64,000 nucleotides of DNA from Ligustrum vulgare. Its lineage: Eukaryota; Streptophyta; Magnoliopsida; Lamiales; Oleaceae. The stretch lies in assembly GCA_963555705.1 (NCBI GenBank), contig OY743171.1:14693352-14757351 (forward strand), in the 5' to 3' direction. The position numbers were made by a program, and so were the translations under genes. The notes beneath the pieces are model-generated. The model was not told the DNA's origin, made no database searches, and worked only from the letters and a program-made list of their open reading frames with translations. Positions 10,792 to 21,199 of this stretch are shown here, in pieces (within the stretch, counting starts at the first letter, position 1; each line of letters begins with the position of its first letter).

Positions 10792-11337
10792 TCAATGCTG
10801 AATAGCCAAAACATCATTATTTATAACAGCCTGGCAAACAGGATCTTTTGCTACTATATTTTCGAGACTATAACGATTTTTATCCTTGTTAAATTGAGCA
10901 TATAAGGAAAGGAGTTCACGTTGCACATATCCACTTGGGTGCGTCTCAAGAGTCAATCGGATATCATCCAATGACTCCTTACTCAGTCCACCCTTAATGA
11001 AATCGATTTTATCATCCCGATTTCTAGAAGAATATCCTACTGATTTGCAACGAGTATCACATGTCCAACGAGCACATTTGTAACAACCGTTCAGCCTTTT
11101 TACTCTTCGCTTCTTTGCAAAAGTACTTTTGCCTAAACCAGGCATGTGTTTAGAAAATGAATCTGGTAATTCACCAGCTAATCGAATTTTTGCTTCGATC
11201 AACCAACGAACATCTTCTGGAATACCATGATCCATCAGCAGCCTCAATCTTTCAAGTTGAACTCGGTAAATCTTTTTCAAAACATTTACCAGAAGATTAG
11301 AATAATATTTACGAATATTTGATAATATAACATCCAT
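10792..11337 (-). CDS. Basic cysteine-rich 181-residue protein, resembling viral nucleic-acid-binding proteins
   Basis: The frame is uninterrupted, starting at the ATG at 11337. It has an N-terminal helical region rich in Leu and Arg (residues 1-50) and a central basic stretch GKSTFAKKRRVKRLNG. A putative zinc-binding cluster CYKCARWTCDTRC (C-x2-C-x4-C-x3-C) follows, then DKIDFIKGGLS and a charged C-terminal tail. A basic RR stretch just before CxxC, followed by more Cys and an F-I-x-x-G element, is the arrangement of the small cysteine-rich nucleic-acid-binding proteins of carlaviruses and related plant flexiviruses. The Cys spacing is shorter and the protein longer than is usual there, so homology is inference. 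A plant-specific zinc-finger protein is the alternative. It shares strand with the LOG-like frame 273 bp downstream. An intact frame in otherwise heavily decayed DNA suggests recent arrival or constraint. I do not recognise a specific gene. Confidence 0.6.
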   Translation of the reverse strand: MDVILSNIRKYYSNLLVNVLKKIYRVQLERLRLLMDHGIPEDVRWLIEAKIRLAGELPDSFSKHMPGLGKSTFAKKRRVKRLNGCYKCARWTCDTRCKSVGYSSRNRDDKIDFIKGGLSKESLDDIRLTLETHPSGYVQRELLSLYAQFNKDKNRYSLENIVAKDPVCQAVINNDVLAIQH

Positions 11338-13430
11338 TTTTTTATGGATTTAAACTCTTCCCAAACGATCTATTTAAATGCATTATTTAAAAGCGTAAAG
11401 GAGCGCTCCGCGTGATATCGATTCCATCAAGAAATAATGGAATAAATTATTGAAAAGGTGGGAACAATGAGATAATGCGTCATTACCTTTTTCGAAATAA
11501 GGGAAGATTTGGCGACAAGATTGAGATAATGAGATATTTCCTTGGATATTGTACCTGATTTTTTTGGTATACTAAAAGTAATAAAGGTATACTGATTTGA
11601 ACTATACAGAAATATGTACTGATGAAATGAATATTGTATTGAACCAGAAGTTCATACATATGTACAAGTGAAATATCTTGCTGAACCAGAAGTTCTATAA
11701 TGATTGGTTAGATTCCAATTCAATAATGAGATTTATTGAGAATGCAAAATGACATTCATTAAAGGACCAGAAGATTGTTCAGGTTAACAAGTTATCATTG
11801 CTGCTTGTTCTCAAAAGCAAATTAATTATCTCACTAAGAAAATGAATGACTGATTATTTGCTCAAGTAATGATATTACAAGCAAAGTGATAAAAGCTAGC
11901 ATGAATATATCTTAAAGTCATTAATGATTTTACGAATTAGTTGAGATAATAGAATATTATATTGCTAATGATTTAGCAGATTAATAGCCTCAAGTTATTT
12001 GCTATGAGAACAACTTGAATATAAATATTTCTTATGCAGCAATATTCTACATACAAACATGTCAATACGATGAAATAAAGATTTGCTTGTAAAGCTTTAT
12101 GATTTCTAAAAAGTGCGATATCTATATACACTCCAACAATACGTAATTGATATATGATTGTGATTATATCCATAATTACGTATGACATGTTTTAAGACAT
12201 TTTTAGCCGACTGATATAATACAAGACTCTTGAATATTATGGAGAAATTAAACAATAACACGCATGAAGCGTGATCAAGCTTAAAGCGTAATTATGCCTG
12301 AAACATAATGACAATCGATTCCAAAAACAAATATCTCTTGAATAATGGAAATGATCAATTTGAGGCTAAATACTCATGGTGAGTAAAAGGGATATAATTA
12401 AATGTAAGAGACTCATGTACCTGATGATAGAACATATAAAGAGATCTCTCTATGTTATATTGAGATGGAATCGATAAATAAGTCAACTACATACATAAAC
12501 AACCCTCTTATGAAAATGAGGTTGATGAAGTTATAATACTTTGGCCAAGTATAAAACCCCGATGTAGGGATTATTGTTATAGGACCTGAAGTCCAAAACA
12601 CTTAAATGTGTAATGCCAGTAATTATATGTACAAATGAAAAATATTTCACAGTCGTAAAAGACGACTCGTTGCGCGCAAAATTTTTCATAGAACTGGCAT
12701 GAAATATGGTGGATAGACTATAGTCTAAATTCACTAGTTTGAGCTCTTTGATATACCAATGAGTGAGATCAAAAAGTGTGATTCTCATCTCGGTACTTTG
12801 GGAGTTTTCTTTGATGTACCAGCTGATCGCGGTACGTTGGGATTTCAAGCAAAATGATTATAGATTATATGTCGAAATTGATATCTATTTCAATGATTGA
12901 TTATACTCTTGCAAATTAGAAATTGCTGTTTATAAAGTGTAAGAACATGCATGTATAAATCATTGAAAGATTCAATTTGCCCAGAATAGTATCATTATAG
13001 AATGAAATGTGATTCTTAAAATAAAATCACATGAAGAATAATACATATGACCCCATAATATAATATGTTGAAAATGAAATTGGAGTGTACTATTATTATA
13101 TTTGAATATTTGGGCATGCAATTGATTTTCAATATGCAAAATTATATTATCCACCGGAAAATGAATATTCACCAGAAGTGAATTTGAAAATGAATATTTA
13201 ATTATTGATCAGAAGTGAATTCTAGATTTTGATAGAAATGAATCAATTCTAGATTTGAGTAATGCAATCAGTCAACTAACTAAACATTGCTTGGTATAGC
13301 ATGTTCAGTACATCATAAATGAGCTATAACATCATAAATGAGTTATAAACTATTTATAAAAGCTCATCACAAACTATATGTTTGATGAAATGATTTGAGA
13401 TTGCATTAATATACTTGTGATATTCCTATA
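11338..13430. other. AT-rich non-coding interior of the copia-like remnant
   Basis: No coding frame could be recognised on either strand. Short CCAGAAG(T) motifs recur at about 11643, 11684, 11764, 13174 and 13212, similar to those left of the LOG-like ORF. This indicates that both flanks belong to one host element. The ORFs listed by simple scanning here are short and low-complexity. Confidence 0.4.
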
Positions 13431-13437
13431 AAGGGAA

Positions 13438-14200
13438 CAAATACTCTCTGCACTTTTTTCCCTTAACTGAGGTTTTGTCCCACAGGATTTTCCTAGCAAG
13501 GTTTTTAATGAGGCAGCAATTATGGAGCAATTATGGCGTATCAATGAGAATAATGTACTCTTTTTCCCTTCGCTAAGGTTTTGTCCCACAGGGTTTTCCT
13601 AGCAAGGTTTTTGAGACATTATCATAGCTATCGACAAGCTATAATTCAGCAACACATTGTTATACTGGAATGATATCAACAAATGAAGAAAATCATAGAC
13701 ATCTTATGAAGAATGCTATACAAGGAGATTTTTATATTCCAGATGAAAGATGATATCAATGTTTGTGAATTTCATGAATCCTCAATTGCACACTTCAGGG
13801 GGAGAAACATGCTGTACTCTTTTTCCTTCGTCCAGGTTTTGTCCCACAGGGTTTTCCTGACAAGGTTTTAACGAGACAGCGACTGTATTCTTTTTCCTTC
13901 ATTCAGATTTTGTCCCATTGGGTTTTACTGACAAGGTTTTAACGAGGCAGCACTGAAGCACTACAACACTTAAGCACTAAAGCAATACAACAATGAAGCA
14001 ATGAAGCACTTCAGCACTTCATAATTTGAAGTTTCCAGTACATGATTTGTACTACTTATCATTGATGTCATTTTGAATATTAGACTCAATGATTAACGAT
14101 GGCCAACATCAGGGGGAGCAACTGTACTCTTTTTCCTTCGCTCAAGTTTTATCCCACTGGGTTTTCTTAGCAAGGTTTTAACGATGCAGACAATTGAGCA
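13438..14200 (+). repeat. Five spaced copies of a TTTTTCCTTCG...AAGGTTTT module
   Basis: Copies of about 75 bp lie near 13445, 13553, 13812, 13888 and 14126. Each contains CTCTTTTTCCTTCG, GTTTTGTCCCACAGGGTTTT and AGCAAGGTTTTTAA followed by GAGGCAG. Two copies are preceded by TCAGGGGGAG. The same module, usually single, is common just upstream of the 3' LTR of plant copia elements. Multiplication here is seen directly. Confidence 0.75.
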
Positions 14201-14228
14201 ATTGAGAAATAAGTCATTAAAGGGGGTG

Positions 14229-14461
14229 TGTTATAAAATCATTACCTAATTTATAATTACATTTTATTCTTTACCTAATTTATAATATAAATTAATGTAT
14301 TAATGACTTGTTTTTTTCCCCTATATTTTCCTATAAATATGGGCCTATACTTCATTTGTAATTTGCACCATTCTTGATCAAGAAGAGAATTCTCTTCATC
14401 TCCTCTAAGCTCTCTCCATTTCTCACTTATTAGTTGTTAGAATTTTGATAGTTTCACAACA
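14229..14461 (+). repeat. Copia-type LTR (233 bp)
   Basis: It begins TGTTATAAAATC directly after a polypurine-like tract (AAAGGGGGTG) and ends TTTCACAACA. A TATA-like sequence (TATAAATA) lies at 14332-14339, followed by the CT-rich stretch expected of a transcribed leader. No second copy is present in the window, so this is the 3' LTR of a 5'-truncated element. The exact end is uncertain by a few bases. Confidence 0.65.
14332..14339 (+). promoter_or_regulatory. TATA-like box in the copia LTR
   Basis: TATAAATA lies within the LTR about 70 bp upstream of a TTCATCTCC-rich leader. It is a plausible core promoter for the element; there is no other evidence. Confidence 0.4.
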
Positions 14462-14574
14462 TTTCGAAGCTTTTTTGAGTCAAATTATCCACTTTATAAC
14501 TATTGAGGTTGGGAACGATAGAGAGGGGGTTTGGAAATGTGATTTTCGGTAAAATGAGGATATGATAAAAGAAG

Positions 14575-14870
14575 TTTTCCGATGACATTTTTCGATGGCA
14601 CTAAAATCCCATCGGAAACTAAAAAAATTTCTGACGTCATGTACAAACCTTCGACAATTTTCGACGGATGTGCTAAGCTATCCTAAATTTTCTGACGAAA
14701 AGTTCCAGTCGACGGAGATTATTGGCGACATTTTTTACCCGTCTAAAATTTCAGATGTCATGGACATCCATCTGAAATTTTCGACGGTTTGTACATGCCG
14801 TCGAAAATTTCCCACTGCACCGACTATCGTCGAAAAATATTCGTCAGTGAAACCTCAAAATTTAGTAGTG
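14575..14870. mobile_element. CACTA transposon right end with subterminal repeats (element C)
   Basis: The block ends in TTTAGTAGTG; its reverse complement CACTACTAAATTTTGAGG is a typical CACTA terminus. About eight subterminal motifs of the type TTTTCGACGG or its complement lie between 14575 and 14850. The matching left terminus is not visible, so it is a fragment. The short open frame across it is not a gene. Confidence 0.7.
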
Positions 14871-14993
14871 ATCTTGATGTGGTTAAGATAGAGGAACTGG
14901 TAGCACCTCTCCCAATATATCTATTAAGCATACAAAATGTAAGAAAAAAGTAGTCTATTAGCATAAATAGTTAGGGAAGAAAGGAGATAGTAT

Positions 14994-16000
14994 GGATGCT
15001 AGAAAGAAGTCTTGCTCTGTTAGGTGTCATAAGTGTCAAGATTTTGGGATTATTAGATTTTTGTATCCAAGTCATTTAAAAAACCCTTTGTAAGGCTATG
15101 AATGCTAGTCTCAGTGATAATGAATCTAGCTCCAATGATGATAGTGAGACATTCAATTCGGATGAGGGTGTGAATTATTTGACATTTTCCTCTATGGTTG
15201 TTAACGTGTCGATAAGAATGAGAGAATTGAGGATATAGAGACATCTAACTCTTCACAAGAAGAATCAGAAGATTAGCTAGATATTTAGCGAGCATATGGC
15301 CAACTTTTTTAGGGAAGCCTTAAGTTGAAGAAGATTAGTATACCTGCATTTCTTATAAGAAATTTCATAATCTTGAGTTAGAAAATGAGATCTTAGAAGT
15401 CAAACTAAAGGAATCAACTTGAAGACTGAATGAGTTGAGGTTTGAGAAAGAATCCTAGAATTTAAGGTTAAAACTCTTATGAGTGATCTTGAGAAATCTA
15501 GTGCCCAACTTCACTCCTTTTCTAGTGTATCTAAGAAACATGAAAATATGTTAGTATTGAATAAAACCAGCTAGGAATATGAGAGGTTTAGGTCATAATG
15601 AAACAAATTCTCATATTGTTTCCTCTTCTAAAAATAAGTTTGTACATGCTTCTATCATGTCCAAGAATGTAGGAGCCCTATGACATAAACCATATGCGCA
15701 ACATAGCTTTCCTCAACCTCATGCTCAAAACTTGAGTTAGATCACATAAGGTCTATGTTCCATAAGCCCTCGGTTAGATACAACAAACAAGATATCACTG
15801 CTCATGTTAGATTCTTGACTAATCAAGTGAGTTACTTGACTTGTATGATGATTTATTTGACCAAGATTACATATCTTCTAAAAAAAATTGAGTAGAAAAA
15901 GAGTGAACACTTCGGTCAAACTGATGTTATGAATTACGGTGTTGCTTACATTGCTCTTCAATGTAAGATTGTTTGTGTACCTCATTAAGTATGTCTATAT
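14994..16000 (+). pseudogene. Decayed retrotransposon gag-like fragment (zinc knuckle and coiled coil)
   Basis: Multi-frame translation gives RCHKCQDFGII (about 15025), a former CCHC knuckle, then a Ser/Asp-rich acidic stretch (about 15110-15180). A coiled-coil-like segment with DLEKSSAQLHSFSS lies at about 15485-15530, and KFVHASIMSKNVGA at about 15635. This order is seen in gag regions of plant copia-type polyproteins. Stops and frameshifts occur every 50-150 bp, so it is an old remnant. Protease and RT were not found nearby. Confidence 0.6.
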
Positions 16001-16052
16001 GTGCATGTATTTGCATTGGTCTTGTTCATGATATCTATCTATTCATGTCTGC

Positions 16053-17098
16053 TGTAGTGATCGAGAATTTTACAATTGATTATAAAATAAATATTTAATT
16101 TCTCAAAATGCGTCGCTATAACTTCACCTATTTTTAAATTAAACCGTGTTCGTCTAGTCATGTCGAGTATTTTCGAGCCAAGATATGAAATCGAGTCCAA
16201 GTCGAATTTAAGCCCATTTCGAGTTTCTAAAATTATTAAAATCGAAAAATTGTTTCAATTCCAAATTTATTTAAATCAAATTATGATTTATTTATTTTTC
16301 AAAAGTATCTTTTAGTACAATTCTATTTCAATACAAATATTTGTCCATATACCAGCCTTATCACAATTTCATCCTAACTACAATACTCTTAATACCAATC
16401 TATATATACACTCCCCTCTCATTATTCACGACATCAATTCAAGAACTTCAATAAGGTATGATTTCATTTTTTCAAGAACTTCAAACCAAATTTACCGATT
16501 TCAACCTTCAACCACTCCAACAATCAACCAATCCACACAACCCGCCTACTGCCAATCCAAAGAAAATCACAACCTGCAAGCTTTCAATCTGTTTTCACAA
16601 TGACACCACAGCCAAACCGAATCAACATTGTTGACTGCTTTTCATTGCAACCCGCACCACCGTGCCAACCACCAAAATTAAACCACACAAACCACCATCA
16701 CCACCAAATTCAACAACACCCACACACCAAATTCCTGCCAAAACCAGGCCTCATCCACCAACATCAGAATTCGACGCACCCATTCCACCACATCACCACC
16801 GAGTCCTCCAGCCACCACCATAAGTCAACAGCCACTGTTAAAACCCAACATCAGCTCCACCGTCATCACCAATTCTCAAACGAACCACCCTCAATCTCAT
16901 CCCTATCTCAAAAATCCCCAACCAAGAAATTTACCCAAAATCAGAACAACCCAAGAAAACCAAGAAGTGACCCAATACTTACCTTGAAGCTTCGACCAGA
17001 ATGCCACCGGGAAACCACCCAAATCCGAACCTCAAGCTTCGGTTTAAGCACCAAATTGCACCCAAAATCCGACCCAAACCATAAACATCACCCGCACA
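16053..17098 (+). mobile_element. Truncated long LTR related to the 53911-57288 insertion
   Basis: The start TGTAGTGATCGAGAATTTT matches the start of the insertion at 53911 (TGTAGTGACCAAGAATTTTT), and both continue with a CGTCGCTA...TTCGTCTAG stretch. As in that copy, a Pro/His/Thr-rich open frame follows (16600-17196). No right end (CGCTACA) is found. Homology fades near 17098, so the copy is 3'-truncated. The long frame is low-complexity and unlikely to be a gene. Confidence 0.6.
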
Positions 17099-17559
17099 CT
17101 GAAATGTTTTGTTATATAAAACTAGTTCATCCACCAATGCGAAGCACGGATTTATTTTACGATAGAAATAATCTTATAAAAGAAACACATAAGTAAATTT
17201 TATCTACATTACATGCACATGCATAATAAGTATATCAAAATATTAATTATGTATTTTTTAAAATTAAATAGTATTACATCATCATCTAATTTAAATTTTG
17301 AAATACTTCTTTGAAGACAACATTTGTAGTTGATTTAGATAATACTCCATCTCGATCGCAAGTTAGTATCTTCAATAAATAATAATTAAATTAGATGACA
17401 CTCCATCTCGATTACAATTGAATTAGATGATACTACGTTTCATGACGTTCATTAATTTTCCCTTTCAATAAAATTGTAAAGCATAATTTTTTTGAAGCGA
17501 AAATTGTAAAGCATAATTAATGTATAAAAAGTACACAATTTTCTTTTAATCTTCAGCTT
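17099..17559. other. Non-coding stretch with short direct repeats
   Basis: No gene is seen. CCACCAATGCGAAGCACGG at about 17131-17149 resembles a motif found near the 5' end of many plant Helitrons. A repeat of ATACTCCATCTCGAT lies at about 17342 and 17396. A Helitron border is only a possibility; no clear TC start or CTRR end with hairpin was found. Confidence 0.3.
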
Positions 17560-18436
17560 AATGATTTCAGTATCTTTTGACCATTTGACTTTCTCAACGG
17601 ACTGGAAACTCATTCTCTTACGCCTCAAAAGCTTGCTCTTGTCAATTCCCATCATTGCATCAAAATGAGGATTTTTCTCCAAATCCACCTCAAGTTCAGG
17701 TTTTAGAATTTGGAAAGCATCTTTTTTTTTTTTTTTGCTTGTTGATTTTTACTTGTAAGGTAAATATGTGAAGAGTAAGTAAACGCATAAATGAAGAAAA
17801 AGATCTATTATGGATTCTTATACCTTTAGGGTGCTCAAGTTGTTCGCTTTAGGAACATTCACTACATTGCCGTGCTCACAAATTTCTCGACCCAATGCAT
17901 CCAAATGAAGAACAGGAGCTTTGGCAGGCTTTGACTGTAATGTAAAATCGGAAGGCATCTGCCCTAGAAACATATTAATCAGGGAAGCAAACTCTGGATT
18001 TTGTCGAAATCCCATCTTGGCAGCCAGCTCCTGTGCATGTTTTAACATGACCTAAGCAAATAGCAAATAGCAAAAACGCTAAAATTAAACAACATTCGCA
18101 ATCCGAAAACCCAAATCAAATAAGAATTAGTGAATTTGGCATACCAAAATCTATCAAAATCACTCGTAAGCCCCAATCACAAAATCTATCCGATCCAGTA
18201 TTACTAAATGAACAAATCTAACTATGAATACCTTGACCGCATCTGGATCTGTAGGTTTTTTTTTTTAGATCCGCAGGTAATTTTTGTTGTACACCAGATG
18301 AGGTAAATTCTTTTGTATTTGGATTGACTTTGGGTTTAGAGTATGATTTCTTTGGCAGTGAAATTGAGTCCGACAAAGGGAGATCACTAATCTGGATGTT
18401 GGGATTTACAGGTGCGATATCTGATGTGTCAATCAC
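17560..18436 (-). pseudogene. PRP3: Partial PRP3 (U4/U6 snRNP splicing factor) gene copy
   Basis: PRP3 is a tri-snRNP protein needed for spliceosome assembly in the nucleus. Three exon-like blocks are seen in the right order. Block 1 is 18436-18232, ending in a GT donor. Block 2 is 18051-17824, with AG acceptor and GT donor, carrying AAKMGFRQNPEFASLINMF and LDALGREICEHGNVVNV. Block 3 is about 17757-17560, carrying FQILKPELEVDLEKNPHFD and GIDKSKLLRRKRMSFQ. These match the central region of plant PRP3. The N-terminal PWI part and the C-terminal domain are missing. A 15-A run (17721-17735 on the plus strand as T) puts the two sides of block 3 out of frame. An A-run near 18260 does the same in block 1. 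The introns are kept, so this is a captured genomic fragment, not a retrocopy. Confidence 0.78.
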
Positions 18437-18439
18437 TTC

Positions 18440-20040
18440 ATATCATAAATTTTAAAAAAAAGTCGTCTCCTTTAATGCAAAATTCAAAATGATGGTATTG
18501 GGTGTTGTTTTTTATTTTTTTAAAAAAAGGGTGTTGCTTTTAGGGGAAGCTTCTGGATGCAATTACCTTTGGAGGGAAACAAAAAGCTGAGATACATAAT
18601 ATTAATGCCAGAAAGAATTGATGTAGGGCCAGAGCTTATGTTTTTTGGGGGGAAACTTGGAAGGGAAAACACTGCAGCTATTCTCCTTTGATATAAGAAT
18701 AAGATAAGATAAGATAAGATATGTGAAAAAATATTATGTGACGATTTAAAATTTTAATCCCATATTATTGAGAGCAATATCAACCTATAAGTAAATCAAA
18801 AGCAAGTAAAAAATACATGATTCAGATTGATTTGCCCTCTCCCGCTGCAGGTTTACCTTAGTAATAACTTTTACTCTTTTGATAAAGAAATAGTTCAAAC
18901 CAATATTGCTTATGACCTCTGAATTATGTGTTCATTTTTTCAATCATTCTTTTTATTTTCCAAAGCCGTGAAAAAAATATAAAGTTATATAATAAAACAA
19001 AGAAGACTCTTAAATTAAAACAACATTCACAATCACAAATATTTGAAAAACATAACAGTTCAACTAATACTCAATAAGAAATACTCAAAATCCTTCTCAA
19101 GTCACAAATTACTCAATATTGCACCATTGACATGAGAGTATCACACAAATACTTAATAAGAAACTTTCAAAATCCTACTTGAGTCATAAATTACTGAATA
19201 TTCTCGTTTACTTCATCAAATGAAGTGTTGATCATCATCTTTGTCACATGATAAGTGTTACAAACTTTTACTTCACCTAAGGAATAAAAAAATGATAAAT
19301 GGAATCATCTACAGAATCTCCCCACAAACTACATGGCAATCGATTTTTGCTATAATTTGAATAAGAATTAAGTGATTAAAAAGTGTATAAAATAAGCAGG
19401 GCATATAATTATAAGTAAATACTTTTTTAATACTCAATGTCTTCAAGTATCATATCGATCAATTTTTTTAGTACACTGCTGAACTCCAACCATCTTTCAG
19501 GTAGAGAAACAAACTTTTTCAGTACACTGCTGGACTCCAGCCGTCTTTCAGGATATCCAAACTGACATTGCTGGCTGAATCCACATTGCAGTGGTAGATG
19601 CGAGTTTTAAATACTAACTGCAAGCTTGAAGTCAAAGTCAATATTAAAATCAGGAGAACAATGAACAGCATACTATACAGAGGACAAAATAAGAAGGTCC
19701 TCGTACGGGGCAGTCATAATGACTCTTAAGCATTGAGACCAAAAGAGGAAACCATATTTTGAATACCCCAAGCTTGATCCTTAGGAATACTTTTGAAAAA
19801 ATATTCTAGTATGAGAACTCCAATAAACTAAATTGTTATTGTCCACACACAGAATACAGCATGAAAAAGTTGGCATGAATTTAAAAGAAAAGAAAAGAAA
19901 AGAAAAGAAGTTTTATTGGAATCTTTTCAGCACCTAAAGAAAACAGCATGATGAACTACCACTTAACAATAAATCCAAGAAAAGGAAAAGAAAAGAAATT
20001 GGTGCAAAGCAAAGGGGTATTGGAATGAACAAACTGTTGT
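18440..20040. other. No recognised gene; AT-rich with small repeats
   Basis: The stretch contains a short AAGAT tandem run (about 18700-18720), an AAAAG run (about 19888-19910) and a 38-bp tandem duplication (separate entry). I see no convincing coding segment. Confidence 0.4.
19463..19551. repeat. Two-copy tandem duplication, period 51 bp
   Basis: The segment AGTACACTGCTGAACTCCAA...CATCTTTCAG (19463-19500) recurs with four to five changes at 19514-19551. On the minus strand both copies stay open in one frame (LESSSVLKK and LEFSSVLKK), so it may be a duplicated bit of coding sequence, but the protein is not recognised. Confidence 0.65.
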
Positions 20041-20215
20041 GGCTGATGCATTTGAGGATTAATATGCTCAAACTGGCCCGTTAATACATAATAGGCATCA
20101 TGAAGTTGAGGATGCATCTGAGCCTACTATAGTTTTGGTTCTCAGTCTTTAGATCAACTGGATTAGCAGAAACATTACTATTTCCAGATTGAATTTGTAC
20201 AGTAGGTTCTTGATA
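20041..20215 (-). pseudogene. Gln/Pro/His-rich fragment like the tail of plant PB1-domain proteins
   Basis: On the minus strand, VQIQSGNSNVSANPVDLKTENQ (split here as VQIQSGNSNV and NPVDLKTENQ) is followed, after a one-base frame change near 20130, by MHPQLHDAYYVLTGQF and INPQMHQPQQFVHSN. This composition and order resemble the disordered C-terminal region of plant PB1 (octicosapeptide) proteins. The PB1 domain itself is absent. The frame break marks it as a pseudogene fragment. Identification rests on motif memory only. Confidence 0.4.
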
Positions 20216-20360
20216 AAGAAATTGTCCCTGCCTAAAGAATGGCCATCAAACATAATGGCCATCAAGCAAAAATGCACATAATAGCCATCAAACAGGGGCT
20301 TAATTCTATAGGAAAAAGGCACAATGATAGAAAAGCACATAGATATCCCCAAAAAAATAC

Positions 20361-20453
20361 CTTGACCTATTTCGAACTCCTAGAACTCGTCATCGTCTTC
20401 AAATAGATCAATCTTTGGGTCCTGGTTGCCAACTTTGGTTGCTCGGTCACCAT
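20361..20453 (-). pseudogene. DSS1: Exon 1 of DSS1/SEM1 (proteasome lid and BRCA2-binding protein), broken
   Basis: DSS1/SEM1 is a tiny acidic subunit of the 26S proteasome lid and of BRCA2 and TREX-2 complexes. The minus strand reads from an ATG at 20453 (MVTEQPKLAT), changes frame, then gives DPKIDLFEDDDEF, an in-frame TAG and EFEIGQ. It ends at a GT donor (20360-20359). The acidic core and the exon-end position fit plant DSS1 exon 1. The stop inside the acidic block and the frameshift show it is dead. Exon 2 (WEDDWDDD type) is not found nearby. Confidence 0.8.
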
Positions 20454-20622
20454 TCCTAATCTCCAACAGAAATACGGCATAGTTAGGAGTTAGCTATATG
20501 TACCGGTCTTCGAAAATGAAGTCACCAATTTGACTATTAGCATTGTTACCTGAAATATTATTAGTGAAATGTGATTAACTTGAAATGCCTGAAATTGCAA
20601 TACAAACATAATTAACTTGAAT

Positions 20623-21199
20623 GATCACAAAAAGAGGCTTGAAAAAGAATAGTTAAAAGGCAAATTTATTTAAAAAATAATCCTTTGAAAGAAGGATTCT
20701 AGCCCCAATATGCTTGTTTTCCCAACCAAATAACGTCAAAAGACAATTATTTGTTCAATCTAAAACTAAACTTTAATAAAAAAAAAAAAAAAAGAATTAT
20801 ACCAGAACAACTCTCTTCTAGTAATTTTTCTCTTTCATCTCTAAGATCTTCTTAATATCATCAGCTTCATGCATCAATAAAAATCAGTAAGAAGAAAAAA
20901 TTATATTTTACAACTGATCACAAAAAGAGACTTGAAAAAGAATAGTTAAAAGGCAAACTTATTTCAAAAAGAATCTTTTGAAAGAAGGATTCTAGCCCCA
21001 ATATGCTTGTTTTCCCAACCAAATAACATCAAAAGACAATTATTTGTTCAATCTAAAACTGAACTTTAATAAAAAAAACAAGGATTATACCAGAACAGCT
21101 CTCTTCTAGTAATTTTTCTCTTTCATCTCTAAGATTTTCTTAATATCATAAGCTTCCTGCATCAATAAAAATCAGTAAGAAGAAAAAAATATAATTTAC
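20623..21199. repeat. Two-copy tandem duplication, period 293 bp
   Basis: The block 20623-20912 is repeated at 20916-21199 with few differences, starting GATCACAAAAAGAG and ending AATCAGTAAGAAGAAAAAA. Each copy contains, on the minus strand, the same exon-like piece (DIKKILEMKEKNY) followed by a GT donor, with a stop in both copies. The duplication arose after that stop was fixed. Confidence 0.85.

Larger units (their letters stand above)
8789..14461 (+). mobile_element. Copia-like, mostly non-coding LTR element remnant carrying two antisense ORFs
   Basis: The right end is an LTR-like sequence (14229-14461) preceded by a purine-rich tract AAAGGGGGTG. Upstream lie five copies of a module typical of the region between pol and the 3' LTR of some plant copia elements. 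No copia gag or pol frame is recognisable, and no 5' LTR was found: the left boundary is simply where the Gypsy integrase homology stops. The interior (8789-9864 and 11338-13430) is AT-rich, with interspersed CCAGAAG-type motifs on both sides of the antisense ORFs. It could be a non-autonomous LARD-like element or a decayed copia element. The extent is inferred and the left border is uncertain. Confidence 0.5.

Noticed and set aside
16600..17196. 198-residue Pro/His/Thr-rich ORF
   Set aside because: Low-complexity frame within a truncated LTR; no domain, and the related LTR has a different frame.
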